A stretch of 64,000 nt of DNA from Caldilineae bacterium (GTDB lineage: Bacteria; Chloroflexota; Anaerolineae; DUEN01), in contig DUEN01000103.1 of NCBI GenBank assembly GCA_011176545.1, positions 1 to 64,000 of the forward strand, given 5' to 3'. This document shows positions 33,768-41,893 of the stretch, piece by piece. Position 1 is the first letter of the stretch; each line of letters opens with the position of its first letter. A model generated the notes under the pieces. It was given only the letters and a program-made list of their open reading frames with translations, ran no database searches and was not told the DNA's origin. The translations under genes and the position numbers were made by a program.

Positions 33768-35444
33768 TCAACCCACAGGGCTTAACAAGAACCAAGCGAG
33801 TACCAACAACAGTAGTAGCCAGCCCAGATATCCTTCGCCTTCAGTGATTCGCAACACCTCTCGCCAGAAGGCCAGGATCGCCAGCAGAACCACGTGTATC
33901 AGGCCATATACCCAGTCCAGGCGCGCCACACGGGCGACGCCACGCTGCATCTCCTGCCATCCGAACCAGGCCGGCCGCTGAAGGCGGCTTAACCCAAAAC
34001 CCAACAGGGAAACGGCCAACAGCCGGATCCAGGCCGCAAGGGGCATCCCCCTCGCCAGTGCCAGAATCCCGCCGGGGGCCTCTTCCGTTCCGATCAGATG
34101 CGCCATGATCGCCGGTTGGAGGCCAATGGCTAACACCGGGACGGCCAACGAGATGGAGGCGATGAGCAGGCGAGTCTGAGGGCCAGACACGCGCCTCGGC
34201 AGCGGCCTCAAGGGCTGTCGCCAGCCTCGCAGCAGCGTCGCGAGCAACAAGATCTCCGCCCCCGTCACGGTCCCCCAAAACCCCAGGTGTTCCCGTAATG
34301 GCGCCGAACGTGCCACCCCTACCAGCTCCATGAAGCCCACTGTCGCCGGGTATCCCAACAACGTCAGGATCGCGATGGCTGCAGGCCACCGCCCGCCCCA
34401 ATCCTCATTCACCAGGCGCGCCACATAGAGCAAGGCCATCCCCAGGCCAAAGGCGAACAACCCGCCAGCGACGGCGAGCGTGCTCTGTCCCGGCCACAGG
34501 ATCACGGCCAGAAGGATAAAGCCAGCGCGATTGGCCGCGATCAAGTCCAGGGATCGCCCCTCACCCGGTTCGATCCAGGCCGCCAGGGCACTTCCGAGCA
34601 GGGAAAGGGCCAGGAATCCCATCCACGGCAGCCCGTCCAGCCACGCGGTGATCGAGGCGAGGTTAAGCATCCCCAGCAACCATAGCCCCACCATGGCGGG
34701 GATCAGGTAGATCGGGAGACGCCCGGCTATAAAGGACAGCCGACTATGCGTCAGCCAACCGTGAAACGGATAGACCGCGGCGCGCAGGGCGATCGCCAGG
34801 ATCAGCATCCCTTGCACTAACGGAGTGAAGGCGGCCGTCGACAGCGGGCTCATCACCAGGGCGGGCCCGGAGAGCGAGCAAGCCAGCGCCATGAAGAGAG
34901 CGCTGGCCGCGCTCAGCCCCACACGGCCCGTCTCCACCCGCTGCGTGGGCTCCAGCGCGAGACGAGCCAGGGCCACCGATTCCATCAGCACCCACATGCT
35001 GGCCAGCGTCAACAAATTGTCCGCAAAGAGGACCGAGATGGTCGTCGCGGTCAAAGCCAAGTCAGCCGCCCGATAGTAAGGCGCCAGCCGGCCCCCTTCG
35101 TCCCATGCCAGCAAGAAGAGCACCCACGCGAGCAACAGGACCACCAGCCCGCCGGACCAGGCCCATGCGTCGATCCGCCAGACGAGCCCGCCCTCGATGT
35201 CAAAGAGGATGGACGTCCAGGGGCGTCCCACGAGGATGGCCGCGCGCGGGGTGCGGAGCGCGATCAGGACGCCCCCGGCACCCGCGAGGGCAAGGGAGGC
35301 TATCACCGGAATGGGACGTCGCCACGGGAAGGCGTGCGACAGAACAAGGGCCAGCGCCCCTATGCCCAAGATGAGCGCCGGCCCTAACGGCTGGATCAGC
35401 CAGGACAACCTATCCTCCGGCCCGTGAATTGACAGGGAGATCAA
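33768..35444 (-). CDS. Proton-conducting antiporter-like subunit, NuoL/NuoM/HyfB-like
   Basis: A 558-residue membrane protein of the proton-conducting membrane transporter family (PF00361 type), with about 14-15 transmembrane segments. Recognisable family features are LTATTISVLFADNLLTLASMWVLMES, where the conserved Glu of the MSWELMS-type motif is present, and YPFHGWLTHS, corresponding to the usual PFHxWLPdA motif. The start is uncertain: TTG 35444 has GGAGG about 11 nt upstream and a second one immediately adjacent. It leads the three-gene membrane module and is divergent from the M48 protease gene, sharing a 60-bp control region. Confidence 0.82.
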   Translation of the reverse strand: MISLSIHGPEDRLSWLIQPLGPALILGIGALALVLSHAFPWRRPIPVIASLALAGAGGVLIALRTPRAAILVGRPWTSILFDIEGGLVWRIDAWAWSGGLVVLLLAWVLFLLAWDEGGRLAPYYRAADLALTATTISVLFADNLLTLASMWVLMESVALARLALEPTQRVETGRVGLSAASALFMALACSLSGPALVMSPLSTAAFTPLVQGMLILAIALRAAVYPFHGWLTHSRLSFIAGRLPIYLIPAMVGLWLLGMLNLASITAWLDGLPWMGFLALSLLGSALAAWIEPGEGRSLDLIAANRAGFILLAVILWPGQSTLAVAGGLFAFGLGMALLYVARLVNEDWGGRWPAAIAILTLLGYPATVGFMELVGVARSAPLREHLGFWGTVTGAEILLLATLLRGWRQPLRPLPRRVSGPQTRLLIASISLAVPVLAIGLQPAIMAHLIGTEEAPGGILALARGMPLAAWIRLLAVSLLGFGLSRLQRPAWFGWQEMQRGVARVARLDWVYGLIHVVLLAILAFWREVLRITEGEGYLGWLLLLLVLAWFLLSPVG

Positions 35445-35504
35445 GCCTCCTCAATCCTCCCCGTCAGTTAAATTCTACCATACCACCAGAGGGCCAGCAA
35501 ACCG

Positions 35505-35533
35505 TTGACAGAGCCCATGCTCAATGCTAGAAT
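35505..35533 (+). promoter_or_regulatory. Promoter of the M48 protease gene
   Basis: TTGACA (35505-35510), a 17-bp spacer and TAGAAT (35528-35533). The strong match shows that an in-frame TTG overlapping the -35 box cannot be the translation start. Confidence 0.8.
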
Positions 35534-35561
35534 GAGACTCATGATCCAGGGGACCGCAATC

Positions 35562-36740
35562 ATGGACGAGCCGATCACCGAAGCGCGATTGGACCCGGAA
35601 CGCCAGCGACAGGCTCGTGAATACGCCCGTCTTCAGCGTCGATTACTGCTCATTGACCTGGTCTTCGGCTTGGCTTTTCTATTGGCCTGGTGGCTCAGCG
35701 GCCTCACCTTCCTCCTCCGCGATGCTGTAGCAAGCTTTCCCGCCTGGCTGGGTTTGATCCTCTACATGATCCCCCTGGGGGGCGCTTACGCCATCCTGCG
35801 ATTCCCATTAAGCTGGTACGGCGGCTTCGTCCTCCCTCATCGGTATGGACTGTCCACGCAATCGCTCCGCTCATGGCTCGCCGACGAGGCGAAGGGTTTT
35901 CTCGTCGGAGGGGTGATCCTGCTCCTCCTGCTGGAGGCCATTTACGCTCTGCTACGCCTTCAATCGGACCGGTGGTGGTTGTGGGCGGCCCTGGTCTATC
36001 TGGTCTTCGCCGTGCTCCTGGCGAACCTGGCCCCCGTGCTCATCGCTCCCCTCTTCTACAAGTTCGTACCCCTCAGCGAACGGTCCGACGATCCCCAGCA
36101 GCAGGAGCGAGATCGCGCGCTGGCGGAGCGCCTGATCCGGCTGGCCGAGCGGGCGGGGACGCGGGTGCGCGGGGTTTACGCTTTCGACATGAGCCGGACC
36201 ACCACGGCCGCCAACGCGGGGCTGATGGGGCTGGGCAACACGCGTCGCATCGTCATAGGAGACACCCTGTTAGATCGCTATACGCCCGATGAGATCGAGG
36301 CGGTCCTGGCTCACGAGTTGGGTCACCACGTCCACGGCGACCTGGGGAAGGGTATCCTCGTCCTCTCCGCGCTCACGCTGGTAGGGTTCTATCTGGCGCA
36401 TGTGGCCCTGCGATGGGGGATCGAGCGCTTTGGCTTTCAGGGCATGGCCGATCTGGCCGCCATCCCCTGGTTCGCCCTGGTCATGGGCGGCTTCGCCCTG
36501 GTGACGCTGCCCCTGCAAAACGCCTGGTCTCGCTGGCGAGAACGCAAAGCAGATCGGTACGCCCTGGAAGCGACGGGCCGCCCTGACGCCTTCACCTTCG
36601 CGATGGCGCGCCTGGCGAACCAGAACCTGACCGAGGCCGAGCCGCCGCGCTGGGTCGTCTGGCTGTTGCATAGCCACCCGCCCATCGGCGAGCGGTTACG
36701 CATGGCAGAGGGGTGGAAGAGAGTAAAACGTAAAGAGTAA
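35562..36740 (+). CDS. M48 family metallopeptidase (CAAX prenyl protease 1 / Ste24-like)
   Basis: A 392-residue integral membrane zinc protease. The zinc site is HELGHH (His251, Glu252, His255) with the third ligand in ERKADRYAL (Glu327). There are about six hydrophobic segments; the first follows a basic amphipathic N-terminus. The Ste24 branch is indicated by TTAANAGLMGLGNTRRIVIGDTLL and the Ser/Thr-rich substrate channel residues before the zinc site. ATG 35562 lies downstream of the promoter and has AGGGGA 9 nt upstream; earlier in-frame starts lie in or next to the promoter. Bacterial members degrade or mature membrane proteins; no specific substrate can be given. Confidence 0.9.
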   Translation: MDEPITEARLDPERQRQAREYARLQRRLLLIDLVFGLAFLLAWWLSGLTFLLRDAVASFPAWLGLILYMIPLGGAYAILRFPLSWYGGFVLPHRYGLSTQSLRSWLADEAKGFLVGGVILLLLLEAIYALLRLQSDRWWLWAALVYLVFAVLLANLAPVLIAPLFYKFVPLSERSDDPQQQERDRALAERLIRLAERAGTRVRGVYAFDMSRTTTAANAGLMGLGNTRRIVIGDTLLDRYTPDEIEAVLAHELGHHVHGDLGKGILVLSALTLVGFYLAHVALRWGIERFGFQGMADLAAIPWFALVMGGFALVTLPLQNAWSRWRERKADRYALEATGRPDAFTFAMARLANQNLTEAEPPRWVVWLLHSHPPIGERLRMAEGWKRVKRKE

Positions 36741-36759
36741 AGCGTAAGTGAGGGGAGGT

Positions 36760-37674
36760 ATGCAGCCGATCGTCGAATGCGTGCCCAATTTCTCGGAAGG
36801 ACGACGTCCCGAGGTGATCCAGGCGATCCGAGACGCTATCGCCGCCGTTCCAGGGGTTCGCATCCTGGATATCCACTCCGATGTAGACCACAATCGCTCC
36901 GTGATCACGTTCGCTGGGGCACCCGAACCCGTGTTGGAGGCCGCGTTTCAGGGGATCGCCACGGCGGCCCGGCTTATCGATATGGAACAGCACCGCGGCG
37001 AACATCCCCGGCTGGGCGCGGCCGACGTGGTGCCCTTCATCCCCATCCGCGGCGTCACCATGGACGATTGCGTGGCATTAGCCCGACGGTTGGGGCAGCG
37101 CGTCGGCGAGGAGCTGGGTATCCCCGTCTATCTGTATGAGGCGGCCGCTACCAGGCCAGATCGCGTGAACCTAGCCGATGTACGTCGCGGCGAGTACGAG
37201 CGGTTGAAGGAGGAGATCGTCACGAACCCAGATCGAGCACCAGACTTCGGCCCCTGCCGCGTCGGGTCGGCCGGCGCCTGTATCATCGGCGCGCGCCAGC
37301 CGCTCATCGCCTTCAACATCTACTTAAACACGGACGACGTGTCCATCGCCAAGGCCATCGCCCGGGCGGTGCGCCACTCCAGCGGCGGATTGCGCTACGT
37401 GAAGGCGCTGGGCGTGAAGGTGGGCGGGCTGGCCCAGGTGACGATGAACCTCACCGACTTCCGGCACACGCCATTGCACCGGGTCGTGGAGATGGTGCGG
37501 CGCGAGGCGATGCGATATGGGGTCACCATTCGGCGCAGCGAGCTGGTGGGGCTTATCCCCCAACAGGCGATATTAGATGCGGCCGCGTGGTACCTGCAAC
37601 TCGATGACCTCACGCCGGATCGGATCCTGGAGAATCGCCTATTCGGCGAGGAATCGGAGATGGACACCGAATAG
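36760..37674 (+). CDS. ftcD: Glutamate formimidoyltransferase
   Basis: A 304-residue enzyme of histidine degradation that transfers the formimino group from N-formimino-L-glutamate to tetrahydrofolate. It opens with the family signature PIVECVPNFSEGRRPEVI and contains DHNRSVITFAG, EHPRLGAADVVPFIPI, and GARQPLIAFNIYLNT. Both halves of the formiminotransferase fold are present, but the C-terminal cyclodeaminase domain of the bifunctional mammalian enzyme is absent. ATG 36760 gives the exact family N-terminus; a GTG at 36748 is also open. No other histidine-utilisation genes are in the window. A T-rich terminator follows. Confidence 0.93.
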   Translation: MQPIVECVPNFSEGRRPEVIQAIRDAIAAVPGVRILDIHSDVDHNRSVITFAGAPEPVLEAAFQGIATAARLIDMEQHRGEHPRLGAADVVPFIPIRGVTMDDCVALARRLGQRVGEELGIPVYLYEAAATRPDRVNLADVRRGEYERLKEEIVTNPDRAPDFGPCRVGSAGACIIGARQPLIAFNIYLNTDDVSIAKAIARAVRHSSGGLRYVKALGVKVGGLAQVTMNLTDFRHTPLHRVVEMVRREAMRYGVTIRRSELVGLIPQQAILDAAAWYLQLDDLTPDRILENRLFGEESEMDTE

Positions 37675-37705
37675 CCTGCGATCTATCTAGGGAAGAGCTT
37701 GGATC

Positions 37706-37737
37706 AGCGGCCCAGCATGTTAGGCCGCTGCTTTTTT
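37706..37737 (+). terminator. Rho-independent terminator after ftcD
   Basis: A 7-bp GC stem (AGCGGCC and GGCCGCT) with a 10-nt loop, followed after two bases by TTTTTT. Confidence 0.8.
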
Positions 37738-38106
37738 GTTACGGAGGTCGTACCTTCGACCACCTCCACCCAATAAGGCGAGTCTCTTACCCGCCATCTT
37801 ATGGCCGGTATAGAAACCAGTCCTACATTAGTATTCCCCATCATGCAAATAGGACGCTTTGACAACAACCACGGTTAAGTGTGGAGCTACCAAGCAACGC
37901 ATGTGCTGAGCTTATTCCCCACTTAACGAAGAAGGTCACGCCTTCGACCATCCCCACGCCCACGTAAGAAAGGCCCTCCAGCTTTTCGAGAGCCAGGATT
38001 CCCCAGCTGCTCTTCCCGAGGTGGACCGCGCCCAAATCGTCAAATAAATAGTACTACAGTACCACGCAATTGAACCTTAAAATTTGGATCTTTTCGCAAA
38101 AAACGC
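37738..38106. other. Unexplained region with 17-bp direct repeats and possible gene remnant
   Basis: No complete gene is seen. Two near-identical 17-mers, GGTCGTACCTTCGACCA (37746) and GGTCACGCCTTCGACCA (37934), are 188 bp apart. On the minus strand both lie in frames reading similar peptides (...VEVVEGTTSVTK and ...VGMVEGVTFFVK), and a 64-codon open frame around 37841-38035 includes DDLGAVHLGKSSWG and LALEKLEGLSYVG. This looks like the decayed remains of a repeated protein or of a mobile element. I cannot name the family. Confidence 0.35.
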
Positions 38107-38135
38107 TTGTTCGGCCTAGTGGATCATGTTATAAT
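38107..38135 (+). promoter_or_regulatory. Promoter of the dcw cluster
   Basis: TTGTTC (38107-38112), a 17-bp spacer and TATAAT (38130-38135). The predicted start near 38142 falls on the first MraZ box. Confidence 0.75.
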
Positions 38136-38140
38136 GTTGG

Positions 38141-38165
38141 TGGGACAAAGTGGTGCGGTATGGGA
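38141..38165 (+). promoter_or_regulatory. Three MraZ-type operator boxes
   Basis: TGGGA (38141), TGGTG (38151) and TGGGA (38161) recur at exactly 10-bp intervals. MraZ is known to bind direct repeats of TGGGN separated by 5 nt upstream of its own gene. Their position just after the -10 box implies autorepression of the whole cluster. Confidence 0.8.
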
Positions 38166-38196
38166 GGGTTGTAGCCCCAAGTGGGGCGCAACCCTC
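38164..38196 (+). promoter_or_regulatory. Hairpin in the mraZ leader
   Basis: GAGGGTTG (38164-38171) pairs with CAACCCTC (38189-38196), and CCCC pairs with GGGG inside. It lies in the untranslated leader about 28 nt before mraZ, which has no obvious ribosome site. A role in translation control or message stability is possible. Confidence 0.5.
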
Positions 38197-38223
38197 TCTA
38201 CTACTTAGGATTCGACCGAACAA

Positions 38224-38652
38224 ATGTTTCTCGGACACCACATCCACAACCTTGATGATAAGGGACGCCTGACCATTCCCGCCAAATACCGTGAGGATTT
38301 GGCCGAGGGTATGGTGGTTACACGCGGCAACCAGAGACAGATCGTCCTTTATCCGCTACGCGAATGGCAGGCGTTATGCGAACGGATCGATGCGCTTCCA
38401 AAACTGGACAGGCGAGCGAGCAACATCCGACGCCTCGTGTACGCTTACGCCGAAGATTTGACGATGGATCGGCAAGGCCGGATCATCATCCCTTCGCACC
38501 TGCGGGAATTCGCCCACATCGAGAACGAAGTCCTCATCGTGGGCCTGAACTCGTACATCGAGCTATGGGCTCCCGATATGTGGCGCGAGGTCGAGTCCGC
38601 ACTTGAGGATGATTCCTTCGAAAGGGAATACTTCGAGACGTTGAACATCTAA
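38224..38652 (+). CDS. mraZ: Transcriptional regulator MraZ
   Basis: A 142-residue DNA-binding protein with two SpoVT/AbrB-like halves: MFLGHHIHNLDDKGRLTIPAKYR at the N-terminus and YAEDLTMDRQGRIIIPSHLR in the second half, each with the DxxGRxxIP motif. It forms ring-shaped oligomers that bind the TGGGN repeats seen at 38141-38165 and represses the division and cell-wall cluster it heads. The ATG at 38224 gives the family N-terminus, although no Shine-Dalgarno sequence is evident. It is followed by rsmH after 2 bp. Confidence 0.96.
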   Translation: MFLGHHIHNLDDKGRLTIPAKYREDLAEGMVVTRGNQRQIVLYPLREWQALCERIDALPKLDRRASNIRRLVYAYAEDLTMDRQGRIIIPSHLREFAHIENEVLIVGLNSYIELWAPDMWREVESALEDDSFEREYFETLNI

Positions 38653-38654
38653 CT

Positions 38655-39617
38655 GTGACGCCTGAAGATATACCGAACATGACCCATCACCAGCCGGTGA
38701 TGGTGGCTGAAGTATTAGAGGGCCTAGCCCTTCGCCCGGGTGATGACGTGATCGATGCGACGATAGGGGGAGGAGGACACGCGGCGGCTATGCTTCAAGC
38801 GATCGCCCCGGACGGGCGCCTCTTAGGTTTGGATGCGGATCCAGACGCCATTACCCGCTGCCAGCAGCGGTTCGCGGAGGAGATCTCTGCCGGGCGTGTC
38901 ATACTGGCCCATGCGAATTTTACCAGACTTCGCGAAATCGCTCAAGCCTACGATTTCGCCAACGTAGCTGGCGTTCTTTTCGATCTGGGGCTCTCTTCCT
39001 TCCACCTGACCGATCCGACGCGAGGGTTCAGCTTTCAGATGGTCGGCCCCCTCGACATGCGCTTTGACCCATCTCAAGGGGTTCCGGCCAGCGTGCTCAT
39101 CAACAGGCTCTCTGAGCGAGAGCTGGCCGATCTGATATATCGTTACGGCGAAGAACGCCACGCGCGTCGCATAGCGCGCGCCATCGTACAGGCACGTCCC
39201 ATTCGGAACACCCGCCATCTGGCCCAGGTGATCGCTGCTGCTGTCGGGAGCTGGCGGGAGCGCATCCATCCAGCGACCCGTACCTTTCAGGCGCTGCGGA
39301 TCGCGGTGAATCAAGAACTGGAAGCGCTGGAATCCGCACTCCCGCAGGCGGTCGCCCTGCTACGCCCGGGAGGAAGGCTGGCGGTCATCGCCTTCCACTC
39401 GCTGGAGGACCGCATCGTGAAACGCTTCTTCCAGCGAGAATCGCGAGATTGCATCTGCCCTCCTAGAATGCCGGTTTGCACGTGCGGCCATAAGGCAACG
39501 CTGCGCATCATCACCCGACGACCGCAACGCCCAAGCACGGAGGAGGTGGCTCGTAACCCGCGGAGCCGCAGCGCGCGACTCCGCATCGCGGAGCGGCTGC
39601 CAGCTCCACAAGGATAA
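38655..39617 (+). CDS. rsmH: 16S rRNA (cytosine(1402)-N(4))-methyltransferase RsmH
   Basis: A 320-residue SAM-dependent methyltransferase acting on C1402 of 16S rRNA. Signatures are HHQPVMVAEVLEGL, the SAM-binding IDATIGGGGHAAAML, LLGLDADPDAI, VLFDLGLSSFHL, and AFHSLEDRIVKRFF. GTG 38655 begins 2 bp after mraZ; ATG 38679 is an equally plausible start, giving MTHHQPVMV. It is the second gene of the dcw cluster, as in most bacteria. Confidence 0.95.
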   Translation: MTPEDIPNMTHHQPVMVAEVLEGLALRPGDDVIDATIGGGGHAAAMLQAIAPDGRLLGLDADPDAITRCQQRFAEEISAGRVILAHANFTRLREIAQAYDFANVAGVLFDLGLSSFHLTDPTRGFSFQMVGPLDMRFDPSQGVPASVLINRLSERELADLIYRYGEERHARRIARAIVQARPIRNTRHLAQVIAAAVGSWRERIHPATRTFQALRIAVNQELEALESALPQAVALLRPGGRLAVIAFHSLEDRIVKRFFQRESRDCICPPRMPVCTCGHKATLRIITRRPQRPSTEEVARNPRSRSARLRIAERLPAPQG

Positions 39618-39667
39618 GCCTGAGGTGGCTTACACTCCCTGGTGGGAAGTTGGTCAGGAGAAGGGAT

Positions 39668-40141
39668 ATGTTGCAACGCACCTCAAACCCTTTCCCAGCG
39701 CTAACCTGGTGGACAGGTTTACGACGTAGAGCGATCTCAGAGGATATCTACCTCTTTTTTAGCTTCCTGGCCGTGCTGACCATCCTCTGTTGCGCCATTT
39801 ACGCCTATGTGCGCATCGCAAGCGAGATCGCGACGACGCGAGCCCATATTGCCGAACTTCAGGCCGAGTATCAACGTCTGGAGAGGGAGAACGCCGAACT
39901 CGTCCGCCAGATCGGGCCCTACATCAGTATCAGCCGCATCGAAGAACGCGCGAAGGCCCTCGGCTATGGGCCACCGGAGGAGCGGATGCTCGTTCGGGTC
40001 CAAAGGATCGACAATGCGGTCGCGAGCGTTCCAGTTGCCGCTGAGTCGGCCTCTCACCTTTCATGGTGGCAGGAGGTTTTAGACTGGGCTTCAAGGCAGT
40101 TATATCCTCGCGCTCCCGCCTACGCCCAGGTGAAACGCTGA
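39668..40141 (+). CDS. ftsL: Cell division protein FtsL-like
   Basis: A 157-residue bitopic membrane protein. After a short cytoplasmic N-terminus one membrane segment follows (LFFSFLAVLTILCCAIYAYV), then a coiled coil (ATTRAHIAELQAEYQRLERE...) and a short C-terminal part. This architecture and the position between rsmH and ftsI identify it as FtsL, a scaffold that joins FtsQ/DivIB and FtsB/DivIC and activates FtsWI at the septum. ATG 39668 is preferred over an in-frame TTG at 39650, which has no upstream ribosome site. Sequence similarity in this family is always low, so the call depends on context. Confidence 0.85.
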   Translation: MLQRTSNPFPALTWWTGLRRRAISEDIYLFFSFLAVLTILCCAIYAYVRIASEIATTRAHIAELQAEYQRLERENAELVRQIGPYISISRIEERAKALGYGPPEERMLVRVQRIDNAVASVPVAAESASHLSWWQEVLDWASRQLYPRAPAYAQVKR

Positions 40142-40150
40142 GGATGTCCT

Positions 40151-41869
40151 ATGATCGTTGAGGACTCCTCCAAGCGCCTACAAGGCCGGGTCCTCCTTAT
40201 CATCGTCATATTGACGGGAATATTACTCGTCCTCGCAGCGCAACTGATCTCCATCCAAGCGCTGGGAGGTGGGCTGGTCCCAATCACACCTGAGCCCCCT
40301 CTCGCCTCAACGCCATCAGCGACAGAAGAGAGCACGAAGCCGCCCACCTACCGCTCCCGTGGGAACATCCTGGACCGCAGCGGGTATCTCCTAGCCACGG
40401 ACATTTATCAATGGGAAGTGTCGGTATCCTTGAACCTCATAGAGGACAGGGAGCAGATCGCCCAGACCCTGGCCCCCCTGCTGGGACTGTCGTCTGATGA
40501 GATCTTAAATGAGATGGCGGAAGCGGAGATGCCTCAATATGTCCCCCTGGCCCGAGGCATCGATGAAGCCACTGGCGAGAAGATCGTCGATATGGGACTG
40601 CTCGGCGTGCGCGCCGATCCGTATCCACGGCGCTACTATCCCCAGGGCTCCCTGGCCGCCCACGTCCTGGGCTTCGTGACTTTGGACAGCAGATCCTTCT
40701 ATGGCGTGGAGGAGTTTTACCAGGAATTCCTGACAGGTCTCAGCGTTTTACGTCATGTTGAATACAGCGATGTCGCCCTGCCGTCCTACTTCTATCCCTT
40801 CGTCCCTTCGCCGGTGGGGCGAGATCTGATCTTGACTCTGGACGCCAGGATCCAGTATCTGGTAGAGCGGGAGTTACAACAGGCCGTGGCGGAGTATGAG
40901 GCTCAAGGGGGGACGGTGATCGTCCTCGACCCTAAAACCGGGGACGTGCTGGCGATGGCCAACGAGCCCCACTTCGATCCCAACTACTACAACAACTGTG
41001 ATCTCGCGTGGTGGCTCAACCAGGCTATAGGACGTATCTTTGAGCCGGGCTCGGTCGTCAAGGTCCTCACACTGGCGGCCGGCCTGGATTCAAAGGCCAT
41101 CACGCTGGATCAGACGTTCGTAGACAAAGGCTCCCTGGAGGTAGGCGGATACACCATACAAAACTCCGATCGTCGCGCCCATGGCGTGGTCACCCTGACT
41201 GATATCCTGGCCAAGTCCCTCAACGTGGGCGCCGCACAAGTGAGCCTGGCCATGGGGCCGGATGTTTTCTACCAATATCTGCATCGATTCGGATTCGGCA
41301 GAGTGACGGAGATCGATCTGGCTCGCGAGGTCTCGGGCCGTCTTAAGACGCCGGATGATCCCGAGTGGAGCTTATCGGATCTGGCTGCGAACGCTTATGG
41401 TCAAGGCGTCTCCGTCACCCCCATACAATTGATCACGGCGGTATCCGCGATCGCCAACGACGGCGTCGCCATGCACCCCAGAGTGGTCCGCATGATGGTC
41501 GATCAGGGGAAGATCATCCCGTTGCATCCGCGACCCTACCCTCGGGCCATATCGGTAGAAACCGCCCGCGCCATGAGATCTCTCATGGCGGAGGCCACAG
41601 CCCGCGGAATTGACGAAGACCTTGTCCCGGGGTATAAGGTAGCTGGGAAGACGGGCACAGCACAGATCCCCACACGTAGCGGCTACAGTGACGAAGTGAT
41701 CACCTCCTACGTCGCCTTCTTACCAGCCGACGATCCGCAGGCCATCGTCCTGGTCACGCTTTATCAGCCTGCTCGCGCCACGTGGGCCAGCGAGGTAGCC
41801 GTGCCGGTGTTCCAGCGCATCGCGACCAAGCTGGTACGTCTGCTTGAGATCCCGCCTGATCAACCGTAG
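40151..41869 (+). CDS. ftsI: Peptidoglycan D,D-transpeptidase FtsI (class B penicillin-binding protein)
   Basis: A 572-residue class B penicillin-binding protein that cross-links septal peptidoglycan. A single N-terminal membrane anchor (VLLIIVILTGILLVLAAQLI) precedes the dimerisation domain with YRSRGNILDRSGYLLA. The transpeptidase motifs are SVVK (Ser301 nucleophile, Lys304), SLN (356-358) and KTG (500-502) in AGKTGTAQ. There is no PASTA domain at the C-terminus. The start ATG at 40151 lies 9 bp after ftsL. In most dcw clusters murE would follow; here murF begins 24 bp downstream. Confidence 0.95.
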   Translation: MIVEDSSKRLQGRVLLIIVILTGILLVLAAQLISIQALGGGLVPITPEPPLASTPSATEESTKPPTYRSRGNILDRSGYLLATDIYQWEVSVSLNLIEDREQIAQTLAPLLGLSSDEILNEMAEAEMPQYVPLARGIDEATGEKIVDMGLLGVRADPYPRRYYPQGSLAAHVLGFVTLDSRSFYGVEEFYQEFLTGLSVLRHVEYSDVALPSYFYPFVPSPVGRDLILTLDARIQYLVERELQQAVAEYEAQGGTVIVLDPKTGDVLAMANEPHFDPNYYNNCDLAWWLNQAIGRIFEPGSVVKVLTLAAGLDSKAITLDQTFVDKGSLEVGGYTIQNSDRRAHGVVTLTDILAKSLNVGAAQVSLAMGPDVFYQYLHRFGFGRVTEIDLAREVSGRLKTPDDPEWSLSDLAANAYGQGVSVTPIQLITAVSAIANDGVAMHPRVVRMMVDQGKIIPLHPRPYPRAISVETARAMRSLMAEATARGIDEDLVPGYKVAGKTGTAQIPTRSGYSDEVITSYVAFLPADDPQAIVLVTLYQPARATWASEVAVPVFQRIATKLVRLLEIPPDQP

Positions 41870-41893
41870 ACGAATCGAGGATAGGGGGATGCC

